Assembly (NCBI GenBank): GCA_038043465.1
Contig: JBBTBX010000009.1
Span: 1-64,000, forward strand
Origin: SXRF01 sp038043465
GTDB taxonomy: Bacteria; Pseudomonadota; Alphaproteobacteria; Rickettsiales; SXRF01
Direction of reading: 5' to 3'
DNA: 64,000 bases
In this document: positions 32,599 through 40,396 of the stretch, piece after piece
How the letters are laid out: every line of letters starts with the position of its first letter
Numbering within the stretch: position 1 is the first letter of the stretch
Position numbers and translations under genes: made by a program
Notes under the pieces: model-generated
The model's database searches: none
What the model was told of the DNA's origin: nothing
The model's input: the letters and a program-made list of their open reading frames with translations, nothing else

Positions 32599-33923
32599 TT
32601 GATCTTACCCTTCAGGCGCGACTTTTTAATCAGGCTTTCATATTGATGAGCGAACAGATGCGACTGCACCTGCGTTACGAAGTCAATAACCACATTCACA
32701 ACAATTAGTAGACCTGTGCCACCAAGCTGGAACGGAATTGCATATTTAGCAACAAAAATTTCCGGCATTACGCATACCAGCGATAGGTAAAGCGCGCCAA
32801 TCGCGGTCAGACGGGTCAGGATAAAATCGAGATAATCTGCGGTCTGCTGACCAGGGCGAACTCCCGCTACGAAACCACCGTTTTTCTTCAGATTTTCTGC
32901 GGTTTCAGTAGGGTTGAAAACAATTGAAGTATAGAAAAAACAGAAAAATATAATCAAGGCAACATATGCCAGAATATATAGCGGCTGCCCATGCGCAAGG
33001 TAAGTGCTTATGGTTTGTAATATACCACTGCCACCAGCGTTAAAGCTGGCTATGGTAAGTGGGAAAAGAAGAAGTGAACTGGCAAAGATCGGCGGAATAA
33101 CGCCAGCAGTATTCAGCTTCAGCGGCATATGGTTACTTTCCTTTGCCCCCATCTGCCTCCTTGGATATTGGATAATAATCCGCCTCTGCGCCCTTTCTAC
33201 AAAAACAATCAGAGCGATTAACGCTAGAACTACAGCAATAATTATAAGAACCAGCGGAGTGGAAATTACACCAGTACGCCCCAGCTCAAAAGTCTGGCTT
33301 ATAGCACCCGGTAAATTGGCAACGATGCCGGCAAAAATAATCAGGGAAATGCCATTGCCGATGCCGCGCGCAGTAATCTGTTCACCCAGCCACATCAGGA
33401 ACATTGTTCCGCCAACCAATGTAACAGTGGCAGTAAAGCGGAAAAACATGCCAGGATCAATAACCGCAGAACCTTTGGCACTACTCATGCTTTCCAGACC
33501 AGCTGCAATTCCATAGCCCTGCAAAGCGGCAAGTATTACCGTTCCATACCGCGTATACTGGTTGATTTTCCTGCGTCCGGCATCGCCTTCTTTCTTGAGT
33601 TCCGCCAGAGATGGCACAGCAAAAGAGAGTATCTGCATTATAATAGAAGAAGAAATATAAGGCATCACAGCAAGGGCAAGGATGGACATGCGCGACAAAC
33701 CACCGCCGGAAAGCAAATTCCCCAGACCAAGTATTCCCCCCTGATGTTTGGCAAAAATCTCAGATAAAATATTTGGGTCGATTCCGGGAACCGGAATGTA
33801 AGTACCGACGCGGTAAACCACAAGAGCTACGAACACAAACCACAAACGCTTTTTAAGCTCGGTGGCCTTAGAAAATGTTCCAAGATTCATATTACTGGCA
33901 AGGCGTTCCGCAGCAGAGGTCAT
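32595..33923 (-). CDS. secY: Protein translocase subunit SecY
   Basis: 442 aa with about ten membrane helices. It is the channel of the Sec translocon. Marks are VVYRVGTYIPVPGIDP, LGLGNLLSGGGLSRMSILAL, LWLGEQITARGIGNGISLII, and the cytosolic loop VERAQRRIIIQYPRRQMG that contacts SecA and ribosomes. It is placed between rplO and adk, the normal alphaproteobacterial order. Confidence 0.98.
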   Translation of the reverse strand: MTSAAERLASNMNLGTFSKATELKKRLWFVFVALVVYRVGTYIPVPGIDPNILSEIFAKHQGGILGLGNLLSGGGLSRMSILALAVMPYISSSIIMQILSFAVPSLAELKKEGDAGRRKINQYTRYGTVILAALQGYGIAAGLESMSSAKGSAVIDPGMFFRFTATVTLVGGTMFLMWLGEQITARGIGNGISLIIFAGIVANLPGAISQTFELGRTGVISTPLVLIIIAVVLALIALIVFVERAQRRIIIQYPRRQMGAKESNHMPLKLNTAGVIPPIFASSLLLFPLTIASFNAGGSGILQTISTYLAHGQPLYILAYVALIIFFCFFYTSIVFNPTETAENLKKNGGFVAGVRPGQQTADYLDFILTRLTAIGALYLSLVCVMPEIFVAKYAIPFQLGGTGLLIVVNVVIDFVTQVQSHLFAHQYESLIKKSRLKGKIK

Positions 33924-33970
33924 ATCTTATAAATTCCATCACTTAAATTATAGAACCAGAAACCGAAAAC

Positions 33971-34032
33971 ATCACCAGACCCCCGCCTGCGCGGGGATGA
34001 CGGGAATCTAAGCAGCAGAGCTGCTAAGATTT
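33971..34032 (-). repeat. Two-hairpin ~60-bp repeat at rplO 3' end
   Basis: Minus strand: module 1 is AAATCTTAGCAGCTCTGCTG then CTTAGATT; module 2 is CATCCCCGCGCAGGCGGGG then GTCTGGTGAT. Module 1 overlaps the last codons and stop of rplO (34008), so it is translated in part (NLSSSAA). Same family as 31397-31455 and 35851-35913. Confidence 0.82.
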
Positions 34033-34481
34033 ACCGTCACTTTACCACCAGATTTTTCAACTGCTTCTTTTGCAGAAGCTGATGCGAAATGTACATCTAT
34101 AGTAACTTTAGCGGTAAGAGCACCTTTTGCCAGCAACTTTACCTCGGTCGCAGCCTTACGAACTAGACCGGCATTTTTAAGCTCGTCTATAGTGATATTT
34201 TTCTTAGCATCAAGAGTGCCAGCATCAACCGCTTTCTGAATAGCACCGAGATTAACGGTTTCATATTCATGACGTGTGTAATTATTAAACCCGCGCTTTG
34301 GCAAACGGCGATGAATTGGTGTCTGACCACCTTCAAAACCATTGATACGCACACCGGTACGCGCGGTCTGACCTTTACCACCACGACCGGAGGTTTTGCC
34401 TTTACCGGAACCGATACCGCGACCAACACGCATTTTGCGGTGCCTCGCGCCTTTATTATCTTGTAATTCATTTAATTGCAT
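34008..34481 (-). CDS. rplO: 50S ribosomal protein L15
   Basis: 157 aa. L15 bridges domains of 23S rRNA late in assembly. It begins MQLNELQDNKGARHRKMRVG and has GRGIGSGKGKTSGRGGKGQ, then GFEGGQTPIHRRLPKRGFNN. The C-terminus, NLSSSAA, is encoded by a dispersed two-hairpin repeat, which probably replaced or extended the ancestral end. rpmD precedes it and secY follows. Confidence 0.97.
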   Translation of the reverse strand: MQLNELQDNKGARHRKMRVGRGIGSGKGKTSGRGGKGQTARTGVRINGFEGGQTPIHRRLPKRGFNNYTRHEYETVNLGAIQKAVDAGTLDAKKNITIDELKNAGLVRKAATEVKLLAKGALTAKVTIDVHFASASAKEAVEKSGGKVTVNLSSSAA

Positions 34482-34508
34482 GTCGATTACCTTAGAATTT
34501 TCTGTGTG

Positions 34509-34814
34509 TTAGTTAACTGACTCAACCTTAAGCAGATGCCTTACTTTGTAGATCATACCGCGTACAGATGGAGTATCTTCAAGTACCTTTGTCCTGTGAC
34601 GTTTATTAAGACCAAGACCAATAAGTGTTGCTTCCTGATCGTGCCTACGACCAATTGAACCAATTACCTGTGTTACTTTAACCCTGCCAGTTACGGTAGA
34701 GGTTTTTTTAGTTTCTGCTTTTTTAGCTGGAGCCACAGCTTTAGCAGATGCCTTCGCTGGTTTTTCCGCCGGAGCTTTCTTCGCTGCTGGTTTTGTCTTT
34801 GCTTCAGTTGCCAT
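34509..34814 (-). CDS. rpmD: 50S ribosomal protein L30 with Lys/Ala-rich N-terminal extension
   Basis: 101 aa, against about 60 for usual bacterial L30. The real L30 domain is the last ~60 residues (GRVKVTQVIGSIGRRHDQEA, LIGLGLNKRHRTKVLED, RGMIYKVRHLLKV). The first ~40 residues are almost only Lys, Ala, Pro, Thr and Glu, like the tails of L5, L25 and L29 here. No good internal start at the usual place is seen, so the extension is probably made. Confidence 0.93.
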   Translation of the reverse strand: MATEAKTKPAAKKAPAEKPAKASAKAVAPAKKAETKKTSTVTGRVKVTQVIGSIGRRHDQEATLIGLGLNKRHRTKVLEDTPSVRGMIYKVRHLLKVESVN

Positions 34815-34819
34815 ACAAA

Positions 34820-35410
34820 TTATTCCTTAGATTTCTTTTCAGTTTTAACAGCTTCTTTAGCAGCACTGCTTTTACCTTCTCTGCGGTCAACAATCTCACC
34901 AACTGCTTTACCACGTTTTGTAGCAATAGCACGTGGCGATTTCATGCCTTCAAGAGCATCAAAAGTTGCTTTAAGCATGTTATGAGGATTAGAAGTACCA
35001 ACTGATTTCGCTACCACATCCTGCACACCGAGGGCTTCAAAAACTGCGCGCATTGGCCCGCCAGCAATGATACCAGTACCAACAGGTGCAGTGCGTATAA
35101 TCACTTTACCGGCACCAAAACGACCATATAAATCGTGATGAACAGTGCGACCTTCACGCAGAGGTATACGCATCATGGATTTTTTTGCAGTTTCCAAGGC
35201 TTTACGCATAGCGTCAGATACTTCTTTCGCTTTACCAGAACCGTAACCGACCCGTCCCTTACCGTCGCCAACGACAACAAGAGCAGCAAAGCCGAAACGT
35301 CTACCGCCTTTTACCACTTTGGCAACACGGTTTATCGATACTAATTTATCGATCAAATCGCTGCCTTCTTCGCGACCACTTTTCTTTTCATTGCGTTCTG
35401 GACGTGCCAT
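34820..35410 (-). CDS. rpsE: 30S ribosomal protein S5
   Basis: 196 aa. It lies near the mRNA entry and helps accuracy. The double-stranded-RNA-binding-like N-terminal half has LVSINRVAKVVKGGRRFGFA and VVVGDGKGRVGYGSGKAKEV; the C-terminal half has GAGKVIIRTAPVGTGIIAGG and GTSNPHNMLKATFDAL. A charged Lys/Glu/Ser tail adds ~20 residues. It is 5 nt from rpmD. Confidence 0.97.
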   Translation of the reverse strand: MARPERNEKKSGREEGSDLIDKLVSINRVAKVVKGGRRFGFAALVVVGDGKGRVGYGSGKAKEVSDAMRKALETAKKSMMRIPLREGRTVHHDLYGRFGAGKVIIRTAPVGTGIIAGGPMRAVFEALGVQDVVAKSVGTSNPHNMLKATFDALEGMKSPRAIATKRGKAVGEIVDRREGKSSAAKEAVKTEKKSKE

Positions 35411-35449
35411 ATTTATTTTCCCAACTCTATTACAAATAATACAAAATTC

Positions 35450-35821
35450 TTAGAAAGATAACCCAGCTTCACGCGCCGCATCAGCCAAAGCCTTTACGCG
35501 CCCATGAAACAAATACCCACCACGATCAAAAACCACTTCTTTTACGTTGGCTTTTTTAGCGCGCTGAGCTATCAAAGTACCAATAATTTTTGCCACTTCC
35601 ACTGTAGAAGTAGATTTCGCCTTGCCTTTAACATCCGCATCAAGAGATGAAGCAGCAGCGAGAGTCGTTCCCTTGCTATCATCAATAAGCTGAGCATAAA
35701 TATGCTTGCCGGAACGAAACACTGAAAGGCGCACACGATTATTGGTCTGCTTGCGAATCGCGCTACGGACACGTTGCTTGCGACGATCAAATAACGCTTT
35801 TGATTTAACTGCTTGGCTCAT
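35450..35821 (-). CDS. rplR: 50S ribosomal protein L18
   Basis: 123 aa. It binds 5S rRNA with L5 and L25. Blocks visible are FDRRKQRVRSAIRKQTNNRV, RLSVFRSGKHIYAQLIDD, and the C-terminal VVFDRGGYLFHGRVKALADA, which is diagnostic. Order rplF-rplR-rpsE is standard. The spacer before it holds a two-hairpin repeat. Confidence 0.97.
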   Translation of the reverse strand: MSQAVKSKALFDRRKQRVRSAIRKQTNNRVRLSVFRSGKHIYAQLIDDSKGTTLAAASSLDADVKGKAKSTSTVEVAKIIGTLIAQRAKKANVKEVVFDRGGYLFHGRVKALADAAREAGLSF

Positions 35822-35850
35822 ATTTTTACTAGTATCTCACCTTTCTTACA

Positions 35851-35913
35851 TTTGCAAAGATCCACGACTGCGTGGAGATAACAGGAATCTAAGCAGCACA
35901 GCTGCCAGATTTA
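35851..35913 (-). repeat. Two-hairpin ~60-bp repeat after rplF
   Basis: Minus strand: module 1 is AAATCTGGCAGCTGTGCTGC then TTAGATTCC; module 2 is ATCTCCACGCAGTCGTGGA then TCTTTGCAAATG. Both stems are kept by paired changes relative to the copy at 33971-34032 (CCACG/CGTGG against CCCCGC/GCGGGG), a hint that the structure matters. It starts 4 nt after the rplF stop. Confidence 0.8.
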
Positions 35914-35916
35914 CTG

Positions 35917-36453
35917 TTACTTCTTCTTCCCTTCTTTTTTACGTACATACTCACCTTCATAGCGAACACCTTTTCCTTTATATGGCTCAGGTTTCCGCAA
36001 TGCACGAATTTCAGCTGCCACCTGCCCTACCAGCTTTTTATCAAAACCGGATATAGCTACTGATGTTGGTTTTTCACAAACTATGCTAACACCGTCCGGA
36101 ATGGCAAATTTTATTTCATGACTGAAGCCAAGAGCCAGTGTCAGGTAGTTCTTGTCAGCCGCCGCACGGAAACCAACGCCTTGAATCTCAAGCTTAACAA
36201 CAAAGCCTTTGGAAACACCTTCAACCATGTTATTAACTTGGTTGCGAGTAGTTCCCCACATAGCGCGGGAACGTTTGTCATCCTTATCCACAGGCAAAAT
36301 GATAACATTGCCTCCGGAAATCTCAACCTTTACTTCCGGTGCTAATTTCGCTTTGAGTTCACCCTTGCCACCTTTAACCGCAATCTCACCGGCATCAACT
36401 TTAACTGTGACACCTGATGGTATTGCAACCGGCTTTTTACCTACACGAGACAT
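35917..36453 (-). CDS. rplF: 50S ribosomal protein L6
   Basis: 178 aa. L6 lies near the factor-binding site. It begins SRVGKKPVAIPSGVTVKVD and has GVSKGFVVKLEIQGVGFRAA in the middle and RKPEPYKGKGVRYEGEYVRK near the end, all highly conserved. It follows rpsH, with a tandem-repeat element in the 116-nt spacer. Confidence 0.97.
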   Translation of the reverse strand: MSRVGKKPVAIPSGVTVKVDAGEIAVKGGKGELKAKLAPEVKVEISGGNVIILPVDKDDKRSRAMWGTTRNQVNNMVEGVSKGFVVKLEIQGVGFRAAADKNYLTLALGFSHEIKFAIPDGVSIVCEKPTSVAISGFDKKLVGQVAAEIRALRKPEPYKGKGVRYEGEYVRKKEGKKK

Positions 36454-36470
36454 TACTTACTCCTTACTTA

Positions 36471-36566
36471 GATAATCCGATTACCCGATTACCCGATAAC
36501 CAGATTATCCGTGACATTATAATTTACTTTACTCGATCATCCGATCATCCGACCATCTGATCATCT
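36471..36566. repeat. CCGATTAC-type tandem-octamer element, rpsH-rplF spacer
   Basis: The left arm (36471-36511) has octamers CCGATTAC, CCGATTAC, CCGATAAC, CAGATTAT; a GTGACATTATAA linker follows; the right arm (36532-36566) has CGATCATC units. The element at 55990-56066 is nearly the same with fewer units in both arms. Arms are partly complementary. Confidence 0.8.
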
Positions 36567-36569
36567 TCC

Positions 36570-36965
36570 TTAGAATACTGAACAAAGAACTTCACCACCA
36601 ACATTCGCCTGACGCGCATCAAAATCTGACATTACACCTTTTGATGTAGATAAAATCGCAATACCGAGACCGTTAAAGAATTTCGGCAATTTTGAAATTT
36701 CGCAATAAACGCGGCGACCAGGCTTAGAAATACAGGTAATTTCCTTAATAACACGCTCACCATCCTGATACTTAAGTTCAATTTCAAACTCCGGTTTCCC
36801 ATCATTCTCAGAACTTTTGTAACCGGCGATAAAGCCTTCGTTTTTTAGAACTTCCAACACGTTTCCAAGCAGATTAGTTGCCTGGCAACGAACAACTGCC
36901 AAACGAGCAGCCTGTCCATTACGGATCAGAGACAACATATCAGCAAGGCGATAATTCATAGACAT
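36570..36965 (-). CDS. rpsH: 30S ribosomal protein S8
   Basis: 131 aa. S8 binds 16S rRNA helix 21 and can repress its own operon. It starts MSMNYRLADMLSLIRNGQAA, and the C-terminal rRNA-binding part is GLGIAILSTSKGVMSDFDAR then GGEVLCSVF. rpsN is 10 nt upstream, so the two are one unit. Confidence 0.97.
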   Translation of the reverse strand: MSMNYRLADMLSLIRNGQAARLAVVRCQATNLLGNVLEVLKNEGFIAGYKSSENDGKPEFEIELKYQDGERVIKEITCISKPGRRVYCEISKLPKFFNGLGIAILSTSKGVMSDFDARQANVGGEVLCSVF

Positions 36966-36975
36966 AATTATTCTC

Positions 36976-37281
36976 CTACCAGCTTGCCTTGGTTAAGCCC
37001 GGAACTTTTCCGAACGAACCAAGCTCACGCAATTTTATGCGTGAAAGTTTGAATTTACGATACACACCACGTGCGCGACCAGTTAGTTCGCAGCGATTGC
37101 GGTGACGGGTTTTAGCACCATTGCGCGGCAATGCAGAAAGCTTAATCTGTGCTTGTAGACGCTCATCGAAAGGCAGATCACGATCCATAACAACAGCTTT
37201 AAGCGCGCCGCGTTTGTTAGCAAACTTCTTTGCCATTTTCAAACGGCGGTTATTCTTATTTATCGAACTCAATTTAGCCAT
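36976..37281 (-). CDS. rpsN: 30S ribosomal protein S14, zinc-free long form
   Basis: 101 aa. It has the long form without CxxC zinc motifs: KLSALPRNGAKTRHRNRCEL, TGRARGVYRKFKLSRIKLRE and GSFGKVPGLTKASW. It lies in the 30S head. Order rplE-rpsN-rpsH is standard. A 154-nt spacer to rplE contains a tandem-repeat element. Confidence 0.97.
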   Translation of the reverse strand: MAKLSSINKNNRRLKMAKKFANKRGALKAVVMDRDLPFDERLQAQIKLSALPRNGAKTRHRNRCELTGRARGVYRKFKLSRIKLRELGSFGKVPGLTKASW

Positions 37282-37287
37282 AATTTC

Positions 37288-37440
37288 AGTGGTTAGTGGT
37301 CGGTGGTCAGTGGTCAGTGAATTTTCACTGTCAACTTTTCATCTACCAATTTTTTCCACTCCTCCTTATAAGTTACTGTTTAACTACTACCCTAAATCTT
37401 TTCTTCACTAGTCACTGACCGCCAGTCACTAGTCACTACT
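37288..37440. repeat. AGTGGTC/AGTGACT tandem-heptamer element, rplE-rpsN spacer
   Basis: The left arm (37288-37320) is AGTGGTT, AGTGGTC, GGTGGTC, AGTGGTC, AGTG. The right arm (37406-37440) on the other strand is AGTGACT, AGTGACT, GGCGGTC, AGTGACT. About 85 nt of AT-rich sequence separates them. The right arm touches the rplE stop codon. Same family as 41086-41214. Confidence 0.75.
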
Positions 37441-38062
37441 TAACAAACGGCATATTCATTGCAGCAAGCAAACTCTTTGCTTCCTCGTCAGTTTTCGCAG
37501 TGGTGCAGATGATAATATCCATACCACGAATCTGATCGATCTTATCATAATTTATCTCTGGAAAAACGATCTGTTCCTTAAGCCCGAGAGCATAGTTGCC
37601 ACGCCCGTCAAAGCTCTTATGAGGAACTCCGCGGAAGTCACGAACACGCGGCAGAGCCGTATTAATCAACCTATCCAAAAATTCATACATACGCTGCTTA
37701 CGCAAAGTCACCTTACAGCCAATCGGCAAGCCTTCACGCAATTTAAAACCAGCGATAGCTTTCTTTGATTTAGTAACAAGAGGCTTCTGACCAGCAATCA
37801 AGCCAAGCTCATTAACCGCCGCCTGAATGGTTTTGCTATCATTTACGTTTTCACCAACGCCCATATTGATAACAATCTTATCAAGCTTAGGAACTTGCAT
37901 CGCGTTCTTGTAATTGAACTGTTTCTGCATAGCAGAACGCACGTCTTTTTCATATACAGCCTGCAAACGAGGTGTGTAACCACCGGCAGGCTTCTTCGCC
38001 GCCTTTTCCGCTTTAGGTGCTTTCTCAGCTTTTACAGCCTTATTTTCTGTTGCTTTAGCCAT
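37436..38062 (-). CDS. rplE: 50S ribosomal protein L5 with Lys/Ala-rich N-terminal extension
   Basis: 208 aa; usual L5 is ~180-185. The first ~25 residues are almost only Ala, Lys and Glu (KAEKAPKAEKAAKK). The L5 core begins TPRLQAVYEKDVRSAMQKQF and has VPKLDKIVINMGVGENV, GLPIGCKVTLRKQRMYEFLD and FPEINYDKIDQIRGMDIIIC. It binds 5S rRNA and touches the P-site tRNA. Its ATG overlaps the rplX stop (TAATG). Confidence 0.96.
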   Translation of the reverse strand: MAKATENKAVKAEKAPKAEKAAKKPAGGYTPRLQAVYEKDVRSAMQKQFNYKNAMQVPKLDKIVINMGVGENVNDSKTIQAAVNELGLIAGQKPLVTKSKKAIAGFKLREGLPIGCKVTLRKQRMYEFLDRLINTALPRVRDFRGVPHKSFDGRGNYALGLKEQIVFPEINYDKIDQIRGMDIIICTTAKTDEEAKSLLAAMNMPFVK

Positions 38063-38376
38063 TATATCTTATCTCCTGAACGCTTGGAAACACGAACCTT
38101 GTTGTCTCCCTCAAATTTATAGCCAGCGCGTGTCGGCTTTCCTGATTTTGCATCAATCAAAGAAACGTTAGACACATGCAGAGAAGCTTCCTTCTCAATG
38201 ATTCCACCAGCAGAAGTTTTGCTAGGCTTGGTATGGCGTTTCACCATATTGATGCCACCAACAACAACCCGCGCTTCACTGGTGATAACCTGAGTTATCT
38301 TGCCCTTTTTGCCTTTTTCTTTGCCAGCGATGACAATAACCTCATCACCTTTTTTTACTTTGAATTTCACAGCCAT
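38062..38376 (-). CDS. rplX: 50S ribosomal protein L24
   Basis: 104 aa. The KOW motif is KKGDEVIVIAGKEKGKKGKI, followed by GGINMVKRHTKPSKTSAGGI and VGYKFE-like RAGYKFEGDNKVRVSKRSGD at the end. L24 starts large-subunit assembly. It overlaps rplE and follows rplN. Confidence 0.97.
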   Translation of the reverse strand: MAVKFKVKKGDEVIVIAGKEKGKKGKITQVITSEARVVVGGINMVKRHTKPSKTSAGGIIEKEASLHVSNVSLIDAKSGKPTRAGYKFEGDNKVRVSKRSGDKI

Positions 38377-38394
38377 TTCTCAAATTCCTTAAAA

Positions 38395-38763
38395 TTATAA
38401 TACTTCTGGTGCCAGAGAGACAATTTTCATAAACTGCTTAGCACGAAGTTCACGAGTAACTGGCCCAAATATACGAGTGCCAATCGGCTCATTCTGCTTA
38501 GTAAGAAGCACCGCAGCGTTTTTATCAAAGCGGATAGTGCTACCGTCAGCACGGTGTATATCGCGACGAGTGCGCACGATAACAGCACGATGCACCTCAC
38601 CCTTTTTCACCTTGCCACGCGGTATCGCATCTTTAACAGAAACTACAATAATATCGCCCACGCCTGCGAATTTACGTCCTGCTCCGCCTAGAACTTTAAT
38701 GCACATCACCCGACGCGCACCTGAATTGTCAGCCACCTCTAAATTACTTTGTTGTTGTATCAT
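38395..38763 (-). CDS. rplN: 50S ribosomal protein L14
   Basis: 122 aa, the invariant length. It begins MIQQQSNLEVADNSGARRVM and has VKDAIPRGKVKKGEVHRAVI and FGPVTRELRAKQFMKIVSLA. L14 forms an inter-subunit bridge and binds the silencing factor RsfS. Order rpsQ-rplN-rplX is standard. Confidence 0.98.
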   Translation of the reverse strand: MIQQQSNLEVADNSGARRVMCIKVLGGAGRKFAGVGDIIVVSVKDAIPRGKVKKGEVHRAVIVRTRRDIHRADGSTIRFDKNAAVLLTKQNEPIGTRIFGPVTRELRAKQFMKIVSLAPEVL

Positions 38764-38794
38764 ACTTTCCTCATCATTTCCTTAGAGCTGCATC

Positions 38795-39028
38795 TTATTC
38801 TTCGTATATCACTTGCCAACGCTTAGATTTAGAAATAGGAGCTGACTCCACAATCTGAACCTTATCGCCAACCTTGAACTGGTTTTTCTCATCATGCGCC
38901 GCATATTTTTTAGAGCGGCGAATGGTTTTCTTATATACAGGATGCGAAACACGGCGTTCCACACGCACTGTTACAGTTTTTTCATTCGCATCGCTAACGA
39001 CAGTTCCTTGTAGTACACGCCTTGGCAT
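38795..39028 (-). CDS. rpsQ: 30S ribosomal protein S17
   Basis: 77 aa. It begins MPRRVLQGTVVSDANEKTVT and has VERRVSHPVYKKTIRRSKKY, AHDEKNQFKVGDKVQIVES and the diagnostic PISKSKRWQV. It binds the 5' domain of 16S rRNA. It is 3 nt from rpmC. Confidence 0.97.
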   Translation of the reverse strand: MPRRVLQGTVVSDANEKTVTVRVERRVSHPVYKKTIRRSKKYAAHDEKNQFKVGDKVQIVESAPISKSKRWQVIYEE

Positions 39029-39031
39029 GAA

Positions 39032-39274
39032 TTATCCCTTCTTATTTTTTTTAGCCACAGCCTTTTTAGGGGCAGCTTTTTTAACATTATTAACGCCTTC
39101 GTTCAACAAAGTTTTTGCCCGAGCAATAGTACGGCGAGCCGCGCGGAATCCCTGCCTGCTTTCCAAAGAACCGGTGGCATCCTGCATCCGCAGGTTAAAC
39201 TGTTCTTTTTTAGAATTCAGGATTATTTCCTTCAGTTCTTCTGCAGATTTAGTACGTAATTCAGAAGTTTTCAT
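39032..39274 (-). CDS. rpmC: 50S ribosomal protein L29 with basic C-terminal tail
   Basis: 80 aa; usual bacterial L29 is ~63-70. The two-helix core is KTSELRTKSAEELKEIILNS and QFNLRMQDATGSLESRQGFR, then ARRTIARAKTLLNE. The last ~20 residues (KKAAPKKAVAKKNKKG) are a Lys/Ala tail. L29 sits at the exit tunnel near trigger factor. It is 2 nt downstream of rplP. Confidence 0.96.
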   Translation of the reverse strand: MKTSELRTKSAEELKEIILNSKKEQFNLRMQDATGSLESRQGFRAARRTIARAKTLLNEGVNNVKKAAPKKAVAKKNKKG

Positions 39275-39276
39275 AA

Positions 39277-39696
39277 TTATTCCCCTCCCTTAACGCGCGA
39301 AACGAATTTGGTTTTGATAGGAAGCTTGGCAGAAGCACGGTCAAACGCTTCACGGGCAACAGCCTCGCTAACACCTTCCACTTCAAACAATATGCGACCA
39401 GGAGCAACACGTGCTGCCCAGAATTCTACAGACCCCTTACCGCTACCCATACGTACTTCGGCAGGCTTGCGAGTTACCGGCAGGTCTGGAAAAATACGAA
39501 TCCACATACGACCAACGCGCTTTACATGACGGGAAATGGCACGACGGGCAGCTTCAATCTGACGCGCAGTAATACGCTCAGGCTGCATCGCCTTCAAACC
39601 ATACTCACCAAAATTCAGGGTAAAGCCACCTTTGGAGGCACCTTTAATCCGCCCTTTATGGGCTTTACGGTATTTAGTTTTTTTAGGACTCATCAT
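39277..39696 (-). CDS. rplP: 50S ribosomal protein L16
   Basis: 139 aa. It begins MMSPKKTKYRKAHKGRIKG and has GGFTLNFGEYGLKAMQPERI, KRVGRMWIRIFPDLPVTRKP and MGSGKGSVEFWAARVAPGRI, all typical. L16 orders the A-site and peptidyl transferase centre. It is 6 nt after rpsC. Confidence 0.98.
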   Translation of the reverse strand: MMSPKKTKYRKAHKGRIKGASKGGFTLNFGEYGLKAMQPERITARQIEAARRAISRHVKRVGRMWIRIFPDLPVTRKPAEVRMGSGKGSVEFWAARVAPGRILFEVEGVSEAVAREAFDRASAKLPIKTKFVSRVKGGE

Positions 39697-39702
39697 AACT
39701 TG

Positions 39703-39725
39703 TTACTCGTTGCTAGTTGCTAGTA
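39703..39725. repeat. ACTAGCA heptamer array at rpsC 3' end
   Basis: On the minus strand ACTAGCA, ACTAGCA, ACGAGTA precede ACAAGT: 7-nt units covering the last codons and stop of rpsC (ILATSNE-stop). The unit type is close to the AGTGACT/TGAGTGC families of nearby spacers, but only one arm is seen. Confidence 0.5.
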
Positions 39726-40395
39726 TTTCGACAGGAACAACGTCAGCCGCTGCGTCAATCTTCTTTTCTTTACCAAGTATCTCACCTTTGAATACCCATA
39801 CTTTTACACCAATAGTGCCGTAAGCGGTTTCAGAACGAGCGATACCATAATCAATATCCGAACGCAGAGTGTGCAAAGGCACGCGACCTTCACGATACCA
39901 TTCCATACGCGCAATTTCAGCACCGCCAAGACGACCGCTGACATTGATACGGATACCAAGTGCGCCAAGACGCAGGCATGATTGCACGGCACGTTTCATA
40001 GCACGACGGAAAGCCACACGCTTTTCTAATTGCTGCGCGATAGACTCAGCAATCAAAGTTGCATCAAGCTCCGGCTTCGGCACCGGCACAATATTAAGAT
40101 GAACTTCATCCTTAGTAAATTTAGCCAGATCCTTCTTGATTTTATCAATATCAGCACCTTTTTTACCAATAACCACACCAGGACGCGCAGTATGAATAGT
40201 GATATGCGCTTTCTTGGTAGGACGCTCGATCACAACCTTGCTTACGCCAGCAGCATCAAGGCTTTTCTTCAAGTAGGCCTGAATTTTATAATCTTCATGC
40301 AGCTTGGTGGCATAATCAGCACCGGCGAACCAACGCGAATCCCAAGTTTTGTTCACGCCAACACGAAAACCAATTGCGTTTACTTTCTGACCCAT
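39703..40395 (-). CDS. rpsC: 30S ribosomal protein S3
   Basis: 230 aa from the ATG at 40395 (MGQKVNAIGFRVGVNKTWDS), the universal S3 start; a longer in-frame start at 40425 lies inside rplV. The KH domain contains ARPGVVIGKKGADIDKIKKD, and the C-terminal half IRINVSGRLGGAEIARMEWY and YGTIGVKVWVFKGEI. S3 is part of the mRNA entry helicase. The last residues (ATSNE) are encoded by heptamer repeats. Confidence 0.97.
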   Translation of the reverse strand: MGQKVNAIGFRVGVNKTWDSRWFAGADYATKLHEDYKIQAYLKKSLDAAGVSKVVIERPTKKAHITIHTARPGVVIGKKGADIDKIKKDLAKFTKDEVHLNIVPVPKPELDATLIAESIAQQLEKRVAFRRAMKRAVQSCLRLGALGIRINVSGRLGGAEIARMEWYREGRVPLHTLRSDIDYGIARSETAYGTIGVKVWVFKGEILGKEKKIDAAADVVPVEILATSNE

Positions 40396-40396
40396 A

